A stretch of 64,000 nucleotides of DNA, taken from NCBI RefSeq assembly GCF_037042905.1, contig NC_087254.1, positions 18,222,603 to 18,286,602 of the forward strand. Direction: 5' to 3'. Both the position numbers and the translations under genes were made by a program. Shown here piece by piece: positions 44,801 through 56,200 of the stretch (position 1 is the stretch's first letter; each line of letters opens with the position of its first letter). The DNA is from Lytechinus pictus. Lineage: Eukaryota > Echinodermata > Echinoidea > Temnopleuroida > Toxopneustidae. The notes under the pieces were generated by a model, which worked only from the letters and a program-made list of their open reading frames with translations, was not told where the DNA came from and did not search any database.

Positions 44801-46840
44801 TTTTATTTTATCAGACAAGTGCCCTTGCCAATGCTGTTAAGAAAGGAGACTCTATCTGGAAGTCACATCTTTCTAATGATCAGGATATGCTGACTGCTAC
44901 TCACCTACAAAATGAAGGTAAATTATTAGACTCAGGGATGATTACCATTTGTGCAAAACAAGAATCAAGAATTTGAAAGATTTTTTGTCTTCTTCATTTT
45001 GTATTCCTTCAATACTGACTGATGAATGATACAGTTTGGGGGGGGGGGGAGGTTATTGAGCTGTGTTTGACTAGATATGTAAGATAAATGATGAAATTAC
45101 CTTTTTTATAGCAAATAAAACATAGCTGAGAGGGGATGCTTGGATGATATCCAGAAAAAAAAATCATCATTCAAATTTTCACAGAGAATCAATGGTTGAA
45201 ACAAAAAAAATGACCACTGTGCTATTTAAAGATTGGCATGTATGGTGATACTAGAGTATGATTCACATTATTGAGCCTTATGAAATATTTATCTTGGCTT
45301 TAATGAAGATGAATTTGTCATGTATCATGACAGGAAGTGACGGAGGGACTAGTGAAAGCTGTAGTCATACCACTGATGTAGAGTTTACCCATGGCCTTGA
45401 TGATGTCATCCATGAACCTGAAGATTGGGATATGGAAGTAGAAGATAACAACCCATTTAGTAAGTATACCATTGTGGCCCATCTCATGATAAGACTTTTA
45501 ATTATAATTGTAGAGGTGTCGTGGCTCAGTGTAGAAGTCTTCGGACTTTGAACCACAAGTCCGGGGTTCAAATCTCACTGCAGCACTTGTGTCCTTTGGC
45601 AAGGTGTTTATCTACATCTGCCACTCTCCACCCAGGTGTAGTAAATGGGTACCCGGTAGGAAGGAATTCCTTGAATGCCCCATGCGCCCGATCAGGGTAG
45701 CCATGCTAAAGCCGGGGTAAAAGTATGCAGCGAATAGAAACAATTGTATTAAGTGCTATATAAATGCTGCATATTATTAGTAGTATTTTTAGATACCTTT
45801 GCCATCATTCTTTTACTGTGATAACTTGCCTCAGCAGCCAATATACAAATAGCGAATAGGCATGAGTGCGATGGTGCGAGATTTCGCATGAGGTGAAAGA
45901 AAGATGCTCTATTCAACGAGGCGTGAGCCGAGTTGAATAGAGCGTTTCTTTCTTTCACCGAATGCGAAATCTTGCACCATTGCACGAATAAGAATATTCG
46001 CCATTTGTGTTGTACAACGCCTCGGAATTTAGCGAAAATATGAAAAAACAAAGAGTTTATCCCTATAGTAATCTATGAAAAGGGAGCAAAAATACCGAAA
46101 GCAGAAAGCAAAATCCCACTAGCGCACATGACCTTGGGCAGCCTTGCGCATTTAGCCAGCTGGCTTATACGCGTATTGTTCATTTTTACCAAGCGCAATG
46201 AATTAAATCGTATTGTGACGTCACCTCCTAAAGCCGTGCAACGGTACATTTTGGATGGTACGTCTTGTGTGCAACGGTACGAATGTTTCACATTCAGTCT
46301 CCCATTTGCTCGCGTACAACAAGCTAAGTAGGCGTTGTACAAAAAAAAAAAATGCATAGTAGTCAACAAGCTACCATGTTACCAGTGTATTTGTAAGTCA
46401 TTATGACACTGGCCCCTGACATAAATAACCTAAATTCATTGTCACATCTACATCAGTCTTTCTATTTGATTGCTTCAATAATGGTTTGCACAACTTGTAA
46501 AAGTTTTTCTATCTTCATTCAGATCCCGTTTTTCCCCTCATCTCTTTTTTAGTCTCCCTGTCTAATCAGCAATATTGCCCCTCCCCCTTTTTGCTCAATC
46601 CCACTTCTCTTTATCTTGTTCCAGAGAAGTCTTGTGTAAATACATCATAATTATATAACACCTATTATCCATACAGGTTATGATGATATTCCTGTATACC
46701 AACATAAAACTTTGAGAAGTCCAATTGGAACCAACGTTCTCAAATTCAATTTCGTACCGTCTGATGATCATCCTCCGTGCCTTCCAGTCCCTGACCTTGA
46801 CCTTGACTTTGAGGATGGCCAATTTGAAGACGCTGATTGA
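40821..46840 (+). CDS. Leucine-rich-repeat protein, 7 coding exons, 630 aa
   Basis: Joined exons: 40821-41839, 42131-42362, 42824-42955, 43614-43730, 44815-44917, 45334-45459, 46677-46840 (1893 nt with TGA, all GT-AG, phases consistent). Residues from about 45 to 475 form roughly 18 LRRs of the LxxLxLxxNxLxxLPxxxGxL type, as in SHOC2/Scribble-class intracellular LRR proteins. One repeat (LHFGSHIMEIERRAFQNGNR) is stretched by about 12 residues. After the repeats the chain is non-repetitive and acidic (EPEDWDMEVEDNNPF, ending LDLDFEDGQFEDAD). No signal peptide or membrane segment is visible. The start is ATG 40821 (a second ATG follows at once); an in-frame TAG at 40797 lies upstream in the same exon, after a TTACAG acceptor, so a 5' UTR exon lies further upstream. 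The function is probably protein binding. I do not recognise the exact ortholog. Confidence 0.88.
42131..42362 (+). CDS. LRR gene coding exon 2
   Basis: Three LRRs, with cores LRLDENHLHSLP, LDLGQNVLRRLP and CLLSKNNIECLP, and the start of a fourth. Acceptor TATCCACAG, donor GTGAGT, phase 0. Confidence 0.9.
42824..42955 (+). CDS. LRR gene coding exon 3
   Basis: 44 codons: LKELPASFEQLVNLQTLDLV, then a last clear LRR (DNHLREFPACLNKLTSLVRV). Acceptor ATATAG, donor GTAAGT. Confidence 0.88.
43438..43522 (+). repeat. SINE 3' tail fragment
   Basis: ATGCGCTATACATGTATAAG ... followed by (TAT)n, as at 3955-4040. In the LRR gene intron 3. Confidence 0.5.
43614..43730 (+). CDS. LRR gene coding exon 4
   Basis: 39 codons, NDFELDIPEVLHLDSRAKYP onward, completing the final LRR and leaving the repeat domain. 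Acceptor TTTGACTCAG, donor GTAACT. Confidence 0.83.
44030..44300. repeat. Diverged dispersed repeat
   Basis: AATTATCTGATTAGATTTGG and GGTCAAAGGTCACATTGG resemble text at 33960-34000. Family not identified. Confidence 0.35.
44405..44698 (-). repeat. tRNA-derived SINE (minus) in LRR intron 4
   Basis: The head on minus reads GCGTCATGGTCTAGTGG, then the B-box GGGTTCGAATCC (44643-44632). The body contains CCAGGTGAGGTGAATGGGTA and ends in AATAATAATAATAA-type sequence near 44410. Its 3' side stops about 115 bases before the exon-5 acceptor. Confidence 0.8.
44815..44917 (+). CDS. LRR gene coding exon 5
   Basis: TSALANAVKKGDSIWKSHLS then NDQDMLTATHLQNE. Acceptor TTTTATCAG, donor GTAAAT, ending one base into a Gly codon. 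Confidence 0.78.
45334..45459 (+). CDS. LRR gene coding exon 6
   Basis: Ser/Thr/acidic segment ending EPEDWDMEVEDNNPF, with a split Ser codon at a GTAAGT donor. Acceptor CATGACAG. The next intron holds a SINE. Confidence 0.78.
45508..45790 (+). repeat. tRNA-derived SINE (plus) in LRR intron 6
   Basis: A-box GTGGCTCAGTGTAGAAG, B-box GGGGTTCAAATCTC, body with AATGGGTACCCGGTAGGAAG, and tail GTGCTATATAAATGCTGC followed by ATTATTAGTAGTA. A complete SINE of about 280 bp. Confidence 0.85.
45849..46005. repeat. Strong hairpin, arms about 70 nt
   Basis: GGTGCGAGATTTCGCATG ... AAGAAAGATGCTCTATTCAAC folds onto GTTGAATAGAGCGTTTC ... GAATGCGAAATCTTGCACC around the tip GAGGCGTGAGCC. Non-coding, inside LRR intron 6. 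Confidence 0.8.
46012..46340. mobile_element. Possible TIR element
   Basis: GTACAACGCCT (46012-46022) and AGGCGTTGTAC (46330-46340) are perfect 11-bp inverted repeats bounding 329 bp with GTGCAACGGTAC duplicated inside. No clear target duplication. The adjacent hairpin may be part of a larger element. Confidence 0.55.
46677..46840 (+). CDS. LRR gene coding exon 7 and stop
   Basis: SYDDIPVYQHKTLRSPIGTN, then an acidic tail ending FEDAD and TGA at 46838-46840. Acceptor CATACAG. The last codons GCT GAT TGA already match the downstream minisatellite unit. Confidence 0.8.
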
Positions 46841-47886
46841 TGACAAGAGTATTAAATGGATGAATGCAATTGATGGCGATTGGTGACAAGATCAACCAAA
46901 AGATGAATGCAATTGAAGGTTATTGATGACAAAATTTACCTAAAGATGAATTCAACTGTGGGTGATCAATGACGAGAATAACCCAAAGATGAGTGCAACT
47001 GATAGTGATTAAGCTACACATGAATGCAACTGATAATGATTGATGACAAGATCAACCCATGAACGCAACTGATAGTGATTGATTACAAGATCAACCCATG
47101 AATGCAACTGATAGTGATTGATTACAAGATCTACCCATGAATGCAACTTACAGTGGTTGATGTCAAGATCTATCCATGAATGCAACTGATAGTTATTGAT
47201 GACAAGATCTACCCATGAATGCAACTGATAGTGATTAATGACACGATCTACCCATGAATGCAACTGATAGTGGTTGATGACATGATCTACCCATGATTGC
47301 AACTGATAGCGATTGATGACAAGATCTACCCATGAATGCAAATGATAGTGATTGATGATATGATCAACATAAACACAAATGCAATTAATGTTTATCGATG
47401 ACAAGATCTACCCAGATTTGAATTGCAGTTGAAGGTTATTCTTATTACAAGAGTAAGCCAACAATGAATGCAATTGACTGTGATTGCTAACAAGAGTAAC
47501 CCAAAGATGAGGGCAATAGATGGTGATTGATGACAAAATCAACCCGTGAATACAGTTGATGGATTTTGATGACAAAATCAACTAAACATAAATGCAATTG
47601 ATTGTGAATAATGGTGAGATCAACCCAAAGATGAGTGCAAGTGATGCTGATCGATGACAAGATCTACCTGAAGATGAATGCAATTGAGGGTGATTGATGA
47701 CAAGATCTAACCATGAACACAGTCAATAGCGATTGATGACAAGATCATCTAAAGATGAATGCAATCGATTGTGAAGGATGGCAAGAGCACCCAAAGATTA
47801 TTGCAATTATTATTGATATGATTTACCCAAAGATGAATGCAATTAATGGTGATTTATGATATTAACCCAAAGATAAATGCAACTTT
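46833..47886. repeat. Minisatellite, about 40-45 bp period, starting at the LRR stop codon
   Basis: About 23-25 units of GATTGATGACAAGATC-TACC-CATGAATGCAACTGATAGT. 47000-47400 is most regular; the flanks carry variants with CCAAAGATGAATGCAA. A minus-strand frame at 47404-47009 repeating HSWVDLVINHYQL is a by-product of a unit length near a multiple of three. Confidence 0.9.
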
Positions 47887-49560
47887 AAATGTATGTAAGT
47901 GATACACTGTTTGTAGAAAATCTGATTTTCTATGTATTCCTACCTCCTTTGAAAATATTGGTTAGTTGAGATTATCAGCTGTGCTACGTTACCATTCTCT
48001 GAAAGCAACAGTCACAAACCAGTTGTTTACACTTGATTAGAGAGATTTCAGTGAAACTGTCAAAGAATGGCAACTTGTCAATGCTGATAGCTAACTTGTG
48101 CCATAAAAGGGTTCTAACATTGGGGCATTACAGTAACATTTGGACATTAAAGTCATCTTACAGCTAAGCATTTTTACACATGAAAAACAATGAGAATAAC
48201 AACCAACTGAGTATAATGTAAATTAACATTTTTGACCTTGACGTTAGCCTTCGTTTTAACAGTATATAGTATTAATGAATCTTGGATGAAACAAAGCATT
48301 TTGATATTATTCAAACAGGAATTTCACTGATAATCTGTATTGGTATAATGGATTATCATGGATATTCAGTTCTATAATTTTGCCTGACATTGTTCTGTAA
48401 TAATGGTTCAAAGTTTTGGTAGTTACGTTATGTTATAAATAAAGAAAATGTTGGGAGTTGAGGTTATGGGAGAGGCATATTTCCCTAGTGCAAATAACAA
48501 AACAGGCACACAAATTCTGATATTAACAAAATTTTACAGCTCATTTGGAATTTTAACAAAATTATCTCTGTCACATAAATTGACTATTTTTATTTTATTT
48601 ATTCATTTTTATTCATTCATTTTTTTTTTTTTTTTTTTTTTGGGGGGGGATGGTTTCAGTATTTGTGTGCCAATCACAACTTGACTGTTAATAAATATGG
48701 ATGACTTTAATATTACATGGAAGGTATAGTTGCTCAAATCAGCATGTGGTATATGATGTAAATAATCATGTTTTACACATTGAATGGATGAGAGAAATAA
48801 TCACATTCTTGGCGATATGAATAGTACAGGTGTGCACTATGTTTCCTCAGCTGTTCTTTGGAAATACAGCTACATTCAAATCAGCTGGGCATCACAAGTT
48901 GGCCCATCACCTTCATAAACAGTAATTATTTCCTCATTGAAAAGATATTTGGCAAATAAATGTAGGCCATATCCAAATTCTAATTTGAAATGCAATTATG
49001 AATGATTTTTTGGACACATTTTGCAAAATCGCCATGATTGCGTGGACTTGCCTAGCTAAGTTTACAACTCAAATTTGATTTATACATGTGCATATTAACA
49101 GGATCTGTACATTTTTTTGTGACTTTAATTTTTTTTCCTTAAAATTGCGTCACAGTGAAATATTCTTTGTCCACGTTTTGAGGCTTAGTTGTGACAAAGT
49201 TGATGGTTTTCCTGTGTTGGTCTTTGCATTTGTTCCTCAGTGTGTATTGGTATTTTGTTATGAATTCTGTATTTCTTCAATATTAAATCATCAACATTAT
49301 TTTTCATTTACTTTTTCAGAACTACCATTATTATAGAATACTTGCCACAGTGGGCTCTTTTTGGACGATTGGTTTGATTTGAATGATATCTTAGGTTTGA
49401 TTGAGGTCAATTCTAATCATTTGCTTAATATACCTTTGTTTTACATTGTTGTCAAAGTTCTTTTAACAGTTACTTGTCAGGAAACAAAGGCAAATACAAT
49501 ATTTTATCGTTATTAATAAAAGCAAATGAAAGCCAGTTTGTAAACATTTTACCTCCTATA
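47887..49560. other. Sequence downstream of the LRR gene
   Basis: AT-rich, with a T18-G8 run at 48621-48649. No supported gene. Confidence 0.55.
48438..48443 (+). terminator. Candidate LRR-gene polyadenylation signal
   Basis: AATAAA about 1.6 kb past the stop codon. If it is used, the whole minisatellite would lie in the 3' UTR. Nearer AATAAA-like hexamers exist, so this is tentative. Confidence 0.3.
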
Positions 49561-49569
49561 CTGGACACC

Positions 49570-49756
49570 AGGGGCCTTTGCATGTACAACTTTCTTTAAC
49601 TACAAGTATGGTAACTTTGCCATTATTGTAACTACCGTGGAAACCTGGATCATGATTGGCGGCCAAGCTCTTTTACCATGGTACTCGCAATAATGGAAAG
49701 ATACCATAGTTTTTTTACGAAACTTTTATCCAAAATGTTTTTACTGAACGGGCCCC
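49570..49756. mobile_element. MITE family D, copy 2
   Basis: GGGGCCTTTGCATGTACAAC ... TTTTACTGAACGGGCCCC, with ATGGTAACTTTGCCATTATT and GTAACTACCGTGG inside. Same family as 14651-14805. Confidence 0.65.
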
Positions 49757-51820
49757 AGACTTAAGCCCTGGCTCATACTGATTTTCTGACAGTTTAAAAG
49801 TCTGATTATGCATTCTTTGTTTTCTTCTTGCAATAAAACTGTAAAATGGAAATGGATCCGAGTATTAAAGTGGAAGATTGAAGATTACATTGTTGTTGCA
49901 TATCATTAAATGTATTTTCCTATTACATTATGTTTAGTGTGTTTTCTTTTGATATATTATATTGGATGACTCAGAGTGGAATACCAGATATTTTTAAAAG
50001 CTAGGACCAAGATTCCATTCATTTGTGTTTTAGGGAATATTGGCCCAAGTGGAATATTCCTGGTATTCCATGAAATGAACCAATCCAATATAGTTACTGT
50101 CTATCCCACCCTCACCCCCAGCCCCCAAATAAGGAAAAAATTGATTGAGCAAGTCATGTCACTTACCATAATCAGTTAATATGGTCTCATTGTTACGACT
50201 TAATGTTTCTCATTACAATGTCATTGCGCTCGATGCTGGGCATAGCATGTTAATGATTGTTGTACACAAATTTTCCGTGCAGAGAGAGGGAGAGGAATAT
50301 GGAGGGGGTAAAAAAGAGAGATAGACAGACAGGTAGACAGACAGGTAAACAAAGTGAAAAATTTATCAAATCTTTATCTGAATCCCTCAAGAGGATTATG
50401 GAATGTAAGAATTGAATACCCATTTCTGGTGTTTGATACGAAAGATGCATTGACATTTCATATTCTCTATTATACATTTGTGCACCACACCATCACACAA
50501 ACAAAAAAGGGTACAAGAATGTATTGATTTCTTTCCTACATTTATTCATCTATTGTTTAATGCGTGTTTCAATTCAAATACATAAAAGAATGTTAATTGC
50601 ATACACAAAATATCACATGTGAAGATATATAATTGCTTATTAATACAACACAGACGTCTTGTCCCATAAGCTTGAATTGTAAAGCCTTTCTACATTCATG
50701 TGTTAAAAAAAATCAAAGACATATACATTATATAAATAGAAAGAATTCAAAGAGAGGCAAGAAAAGGACATAAGACGACCTAATTAATATAAGAATCTCC
50801 ATACATTGTGAAGTAAATTACCAAAACATTTGTAGCAAGAGTTCAAGTCTTGAAGACATTATATAGTTATTGTAAAGTGTTGACATGGATCCTTATTTTA
50901 TTGAAGTGGAAATTTGCAAATGACAAAGATCTATTGACTGGTCGCATTTTTGAGATGATGTTTAGGATCCACATTGATCATTATCTTAACAACAAATTGA
51001 CCATGCATTGAAATTACCATATATTACCTTTATAACAGTCCAAAAGCACTCGGCTATGCTCCAGGCATTTTAGAACTGTTTCAAAGTATCTGAGTATATG
51101 CTAAATCTTGGCTTTTCAACTTTCAAACCCTTGAAAAAGGAGTTTGTAGTATCTTAACCAGACTGAGTAAAAAAAGCGACTAGTTAGCTTCCTTTGAAGA
51201 AGCATACAATTTGTCAAAACTTTTTTATGTACCCAAAGAATATTACAGCATGAAAACTAGGGGAGAATAAGATAACACTATATTGGAAACAAAAAATATT
51301 TAACCGACAAAATAGGGTTGATGAAATGTACAAACTAGTACAAAATATTTGATTAAAACTTTCTTAAAACTATTCATATATTCATATCTCCCTTTTCTCA
51401 TGTAACTGTCTCACATGATTTACAAATACTTGAAATAAAACAATAGTATACATGTAACAGGCATCATATCTATATCATAAAATAATTATTTTCATTTTGC
51501 ATTTGACAAACAAAACACAGACACAACACTAATCCATATAGGCATACTGGAATGGCCAATTCACCATACATAAAACAAATGCATTGTATAAATACACACA
51601 CAATTAAATCAATAAATTAATAATGCATACCAATATTAAAGCTATAAAACATTTTCTTTATACACCAGCAGCCTACAATCACGAACGCTTCGATCCGACT
51701 ACCTCCAACATTTTGCTTCTGCTGACACTGTTCATAAACATAACTGGCATATATTTGACTTCAGAGACTTCAGTCATTTCAGCATTTGTAGCCTTAATTA
51801 TTACTGAAGCATATGAAATT
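49757..51820. other. AT-rich gene-free stretch
   Basis: A GACAGACA microsatellite lies near 50320-50345. No splice-consistent coding sequence or repeat boundary found. Confidence 0.5.
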
Positions 51821-51831
51821 GCAGTAAGACC

Positions 51832-52320
51832 AGAGCTGCCAAGTTGTATTTTGCATTTTCAGTCTTCTTATCCCCCAAAATCAGTATTTTGACCAAAAAA
51901 TCAGTATTTTTACCATGTGAGATAAATATTTTGTATTTTTCCCCAAAAAATGTATTTCATAATAAAATGCTTGGCGCACTCGCCCATCACGGCGCTCAAG
52001 CTGCATGCAAGCTAAAATGCGCACTGCTCTTGCAGATGAAAAAAAAAAACCATTGAAACTTGTGTATATCTCACCCTGGTTTTTACAAAATGATTGAAAA
52101 AAATAACAAGTTACCTGAAATTACATTGATCTAATAACCATATTTGTGTACGTTTTATGAAATAGAGACATATAGAGAGGATTTTTCTCAATAAATTACG
52201 ATTTTGTTTAATTTTTTTTTTTTTTTTACAAAAACATATTTTTAAAAGAAAAAACGAACTGCTGTATTTTGGTTGCAAAAACGTACTAAATACGGCTAAA
52301 ACGTACTGGTTGGCAGGTCT
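51832..52320. mobile_element. 489-bp hAT-type MITE with perfect 8-bp TSD
   Basis: Flanked by GTAAGACC at 51824-51831 and 52321-52328. Ends AGAGCTGCCAA and TTGGCAGGTCT are near-perfect inverted repeats. Non-coding, with T- and A-rich runs. The 8-bp duplication points to hAT mobilisation. Confidence 0.9.
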
Positions 52321-52674
52321 GTAAGACCAATATTGATCACTTCAAGTTTTGCCCTCTACCACAGTGTGCAAATCACAGACTGGAGCATGATCAGAATTAA
52401 ATATAATATCCCTTGATTTTGTGAAGCAAAGTTGTGTAAAAGTTTCAGTTTCAGTTTGGTTTATTTCAATATCTCATTAAATATCAAATACAATGTAACG
52501 TCCATCAAAAGACAGTAAATCAATAATAAAATAATACAACACATCACCAAATTCACCATCATTCATAATAAATAAGACAAATGTTATACAATTGAACGTT
52601 CAGATGAAGATATGAAGGGCAAACTATTAAAAAGCAGAGCTTTAACTAGCAACTAAGAGTTTTAAAGGCCTTTT

Positions 52675-52870
52675 TTCGTTGTGGTATAGGTCTCAGACTA
52701 AAGAATGTAAGGTTAAAGGTTCAAATCCTGCTGCAGCACTCATTTTCTTTGGCAAAACATTGATCTACATTTTCCACACTCAACCCAGGCAAGGTGAACA
52801 GGGAGCAAGACTGTATTCTTTGGAATGCTAAAACTCAGTTGATATTAAGGAGCACCAGAGGTTAGTGGGG
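52675..52870 (+). repeat. Degenerate SINE
   Basis: GGTTCAAATCCTGCTGCAGC ... TTTCTTTGGCAAAACA ... CAACCCAGG parallels 45563-45640. The head is eroded. Confidence 0.6.
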
Positions 52871-53567
52871 CCCAGATGTGTTATGTATTTGACAGATACA
52901 TGTATGAGCAATACAATCATCTTCTCATTTGGATGTTAAAGATGAGGAGCAGAGGATAAGAAGTTAATAGTAGTGTTGATGATGACGATGAAAATCATGT
53001 ACTAGATCTGTGATCATAATCATGGATATTGTGAATGAAGATAATGAAAATGTTATATTTGATAATATCATGGAGGCAATACATCAACATGATGAAATTC
53101 AGGAAATAACATTTAAGTGTCAACAGAGCGAACAAGTTCATCCCCATATCTGCCTATCTATAGAATATCCCGAGATATAAAGGCAGTAAATGGTCATAAG
53201 AGTGAAAATTCAATCAGAATTTATATGAAGACAAGATATGGAAGAAAGAGAGAGATAAACACGGAAATTGGCAAACAGTTGGTCTATGTCTGGGATCTAC
53301 TTTAGCAAGTAGATCAAATACAAGAACGGGGAACACAACCTTTTTTTGTTTTTTAAAGTGTTGAAACCTTTCCTAAAGGTTCAAAATAGGCAATATAAGT
53401 TGTGAACTTCTTTTCTTAATACCAAAGGCATGTAGATCTCTGAAATGGCCCATTAAGGCCAAGTAGGCACTAATCAATAAACAAATTTAGAGAATTTGTG
53501 GAAACTTAATATTTTTTCTTGCTCTACAATATAATGGTTCTTTATCGCTGCTTGTCAAAAAAGGAAT

Positions 53568-53859
53568 CTCAAGCGAGTAAATTACAAACGGCTTGCTGAG
53601 GGAGCAGACTTTCCACACGAGACCAAGAAACCAAGTTTAAGCTGGTCAACATCAAAGTTGCCCGCTAGAAATTATTAACCATAAAACTGAAGGTGAGGAA
53701 AACTTTGTTCTAGTACACTATGCGGGTTGGTGTAAAAGATTTGACCAGTGGAGACCTCTTCATGACATGGTGGATATTCCCTTTGAATTCATTCATTGTA
53801 CTCCTAAGACTACAACCTGCTATCTTCTCCATCGTTCTGCTAACATTATTAGTATTTAA
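53568..53859 (+). pseudogene. Decayed chromo/tudor-like ORF fragment
   Basis: Two frames: LKRVNYKRLAEGADFP (53568 on), then after a frameshift and stops near 53670 FVLVHYAGWCKRFDQWRPLH ending at TAA 53857-53859. The 'V.Y.G....FD.WRP' pattern resembles chromo-barrel-type domains found in repeat-borne genes. Weak identity. Confidence 0.4.
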
Positions 53860-55015
53860 ATTCTCACAGAAAAACAGACAGTTTTAAATAAATTAGCCTT
53901 CCAATAAACAATACAACAAATTGTGAAGAAGTGTGGATGGGAAAGAAAATGGGGGTGGTCAGTTGCACAACTAAACATGCTTTCAGAGGCAATTGTCCAC
54001 ATTGTCTATTGAAGACTTGCAGTTAGCCGTCTAAACATAACTCTTGTTTGCCCTTCCTGTGACATCAGATTAACTTGTCAGCTATAAAGAGAGGGTATAT
54101 TCTGCAGTTGGAAAATTGTGTGACTTAAATGCTCTGCTTGGAAATAACCGCTTTACCGAATAGTAAATACAATAGAAACTTCGTCACATTATGCTGTGGA
54201 AAACACGAGTATCATACCGCATGATTGAAAGAAAACCTCTTGTTGAATTTGCCCAAGACAGATATTATGTTCATTGTCTCTTGCATAATATGAATTGAAA
54301 AATGGACTCTGACAATTCAAAACTTTTTAGAGGCAGAGAAAAAATTGTGTACAATTCAATTTTGCTGATCGCTTCCTGTTTATTCTTTCCTCAATAATAC
54401 TGAACATCAAATCTTGATTGAAGATGTGCCATGTGCTTGCTGTATCTAGTGTGCAAAATTACAATTCCTAGTTTCCACTCTTCACACTTAATAAATTTTG
54501 TGCAGCTTAGAGATGGCATCATTGTGACATCCTTGTTAATCTAATCCACTATTAGAATGAAGTAACTTCATGTGATTTGGTCCCACACCTTGGACTTTTT
54601 GTGACACTAGGAGCTACGCCTCATAGCTAAATGTTAGTAAAGTGAAAGTGGACGAGCATGGTGAAATGTCCTTTAGTAATTAACATTCTATGCCTGTAAA
54701 CGTAGTCTTCTCTTCAAAACAGAGTGCTACTCTTTCAATGCTCTTTTTCACATAACCCTGTCCTCTCTATTAGGTCTTTTCCTTCACTCCATGCTCCACT
54801 CATATTCATTTCAACCATTCTTGATTAATTCTTCCCTTTTTCCCCTCAATGTAAAACTCAATATTACAGTCCTCAACCTAAAATCTCTTTAAATTGTTCC
54901 AAGTATTTTGATATAAAGCACACTTTGATTTCTGACAACACAAGGGTAGAAATATTTATCGATGTCATGTAATAATATAGAGTGTTACATCAATATTAAC
55001 CCATATTTAGATGTA
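53860..55015. other. AT-rich gene-free stretch
   Basis: No coding or repeat feature supported. Confidence 0.5.
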
Positions 55016-55017
55016 AC

Positions 55018-56200
55018 AATGCCATCAAAGAGGGAATCGGATGACATCACCCATGGAGAAAAGTAGTCACATGAAAAAGCTTGTGCAAGACACAGTTAAA
55101 GGGATGGTCCAGGCCAGCTCCAAAAATATTTGCCGTGTAGCTAATAATTATAGGAGTAATGTCACCGAGTATTACTTCTGAACTCAGCTTTAGCGATTTT
55201 TTAGAGCACTTCTTGTAATGGTTATTTTGGGGAAAAAGAATCAAATTTCAGGCACAGAATTGAGATCGGTCATGTGACCTGTGACGTACCATCCCCACTT
55301 TGTTTCCCAACAATCTAGCGTGCGACGTCACACAGCTACAAAACGCCAATGTGCCAGCCATACGGTTGTTCCATTTGGCCTGAAAAAGGCAACAATTTTC
55401 TATACAGAATCCGATTAGAGAGAGACAGATGTGCCCAGTGGCTTAATAATATTGGCACAGACAAATTTGATATAAAAACCTACAATCACAACCCGAATAG
55501 AGTGGTTCGTGAAGATCATTTTGAATAGGATTGTTTCCTGTAAAAATGTTTGTGCTAAGGTGATGGGGTATACTCCGCGAAAGAAACTTTTGAAACCCAA
55601 TGCCAACAAAAAGGGAATCGGATGACTTTGACAAGCTGGAGAAAAGTAGTCACATAAAAAACTTGTGCAAGACACAGTTACAGAGACAATGTCTGCAATC
55701 GTCATCTGACTGGAGATGCAGAAGGGCCGGATCATGGAGCTGGAGGGGAAGATAAAGGCCCAGGAGATATAAAAGGCATCTGCTGAGATGTAAGTCTTGG
55801 AGCAAAAAACAGATGACCTGGAGCAAAACTGCAGATCGCACAACATTCGGATTCAAGGAGTGCCCGAGTCGAAAGACGAATATCCAGAGGAGGCTGTCAT
55901 GGACATTGGCAGGAGGATGGGGGTCAACGTGACTTCAACCGACTTTGTACGATGCCATCGACTGGGTCCTCCTCAAGTAGACAAAGGAGAAAAAAAGGAA
56001 TTTACCTCGTCCAATGCTAGTCCAATCTGCGCACCCAAGGTCACATTATGGGAGTCGGATCAAAGTTGAAGAGCTCAGTATCTTTAACAATGATCCGAGT
56101 CTTACTAGGCAGAAGCTGCTCTTCAATGTCCGCCACTCTCTGATAGTAGAGCGGTCTTGGAGTAATGATGGGCACATCTTTTTTGGACTGTAGAACACTG
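55018..56200 (+). pseudogene. LINE ORF1 remnant
   Basis: The best block, 55797-56069, has EQKTDDLEQNCRSHNIRIQG, then VPES and FVRCHRLGP, the coiled-coil/RRM pattern of L1-type ORF1 proteins. Upstream frames (MELEGKIKAQE) are broken by stops. A segment with GGGAATCGGATGAC ... GAGAAAAGTAGTCACAT is present twice, 55021-55100 and 55602-55681. Between the copies lies an unrelated repeat starting TTAAAGGGATGGTCC. Confidence 0.65.

Noticed and set aside
47000-47400. CRISPR-like regular repeats
   Set aside because: Units are contiguous without unique spacers, in a eukaryotic genome; this is a minisatellite.
47009-47404. 131-codon minus-strand frame repeating HSWVDLVINHYQL
   Set aside because: A by-product of the minisatellite unit length; it would lie antisense in the LRR gene 3' region and has no independent support.
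55415-55846. 143-codon minus-strand frame
   Set aside because: Antisense to the LINE ORF1 remnant; no domain.
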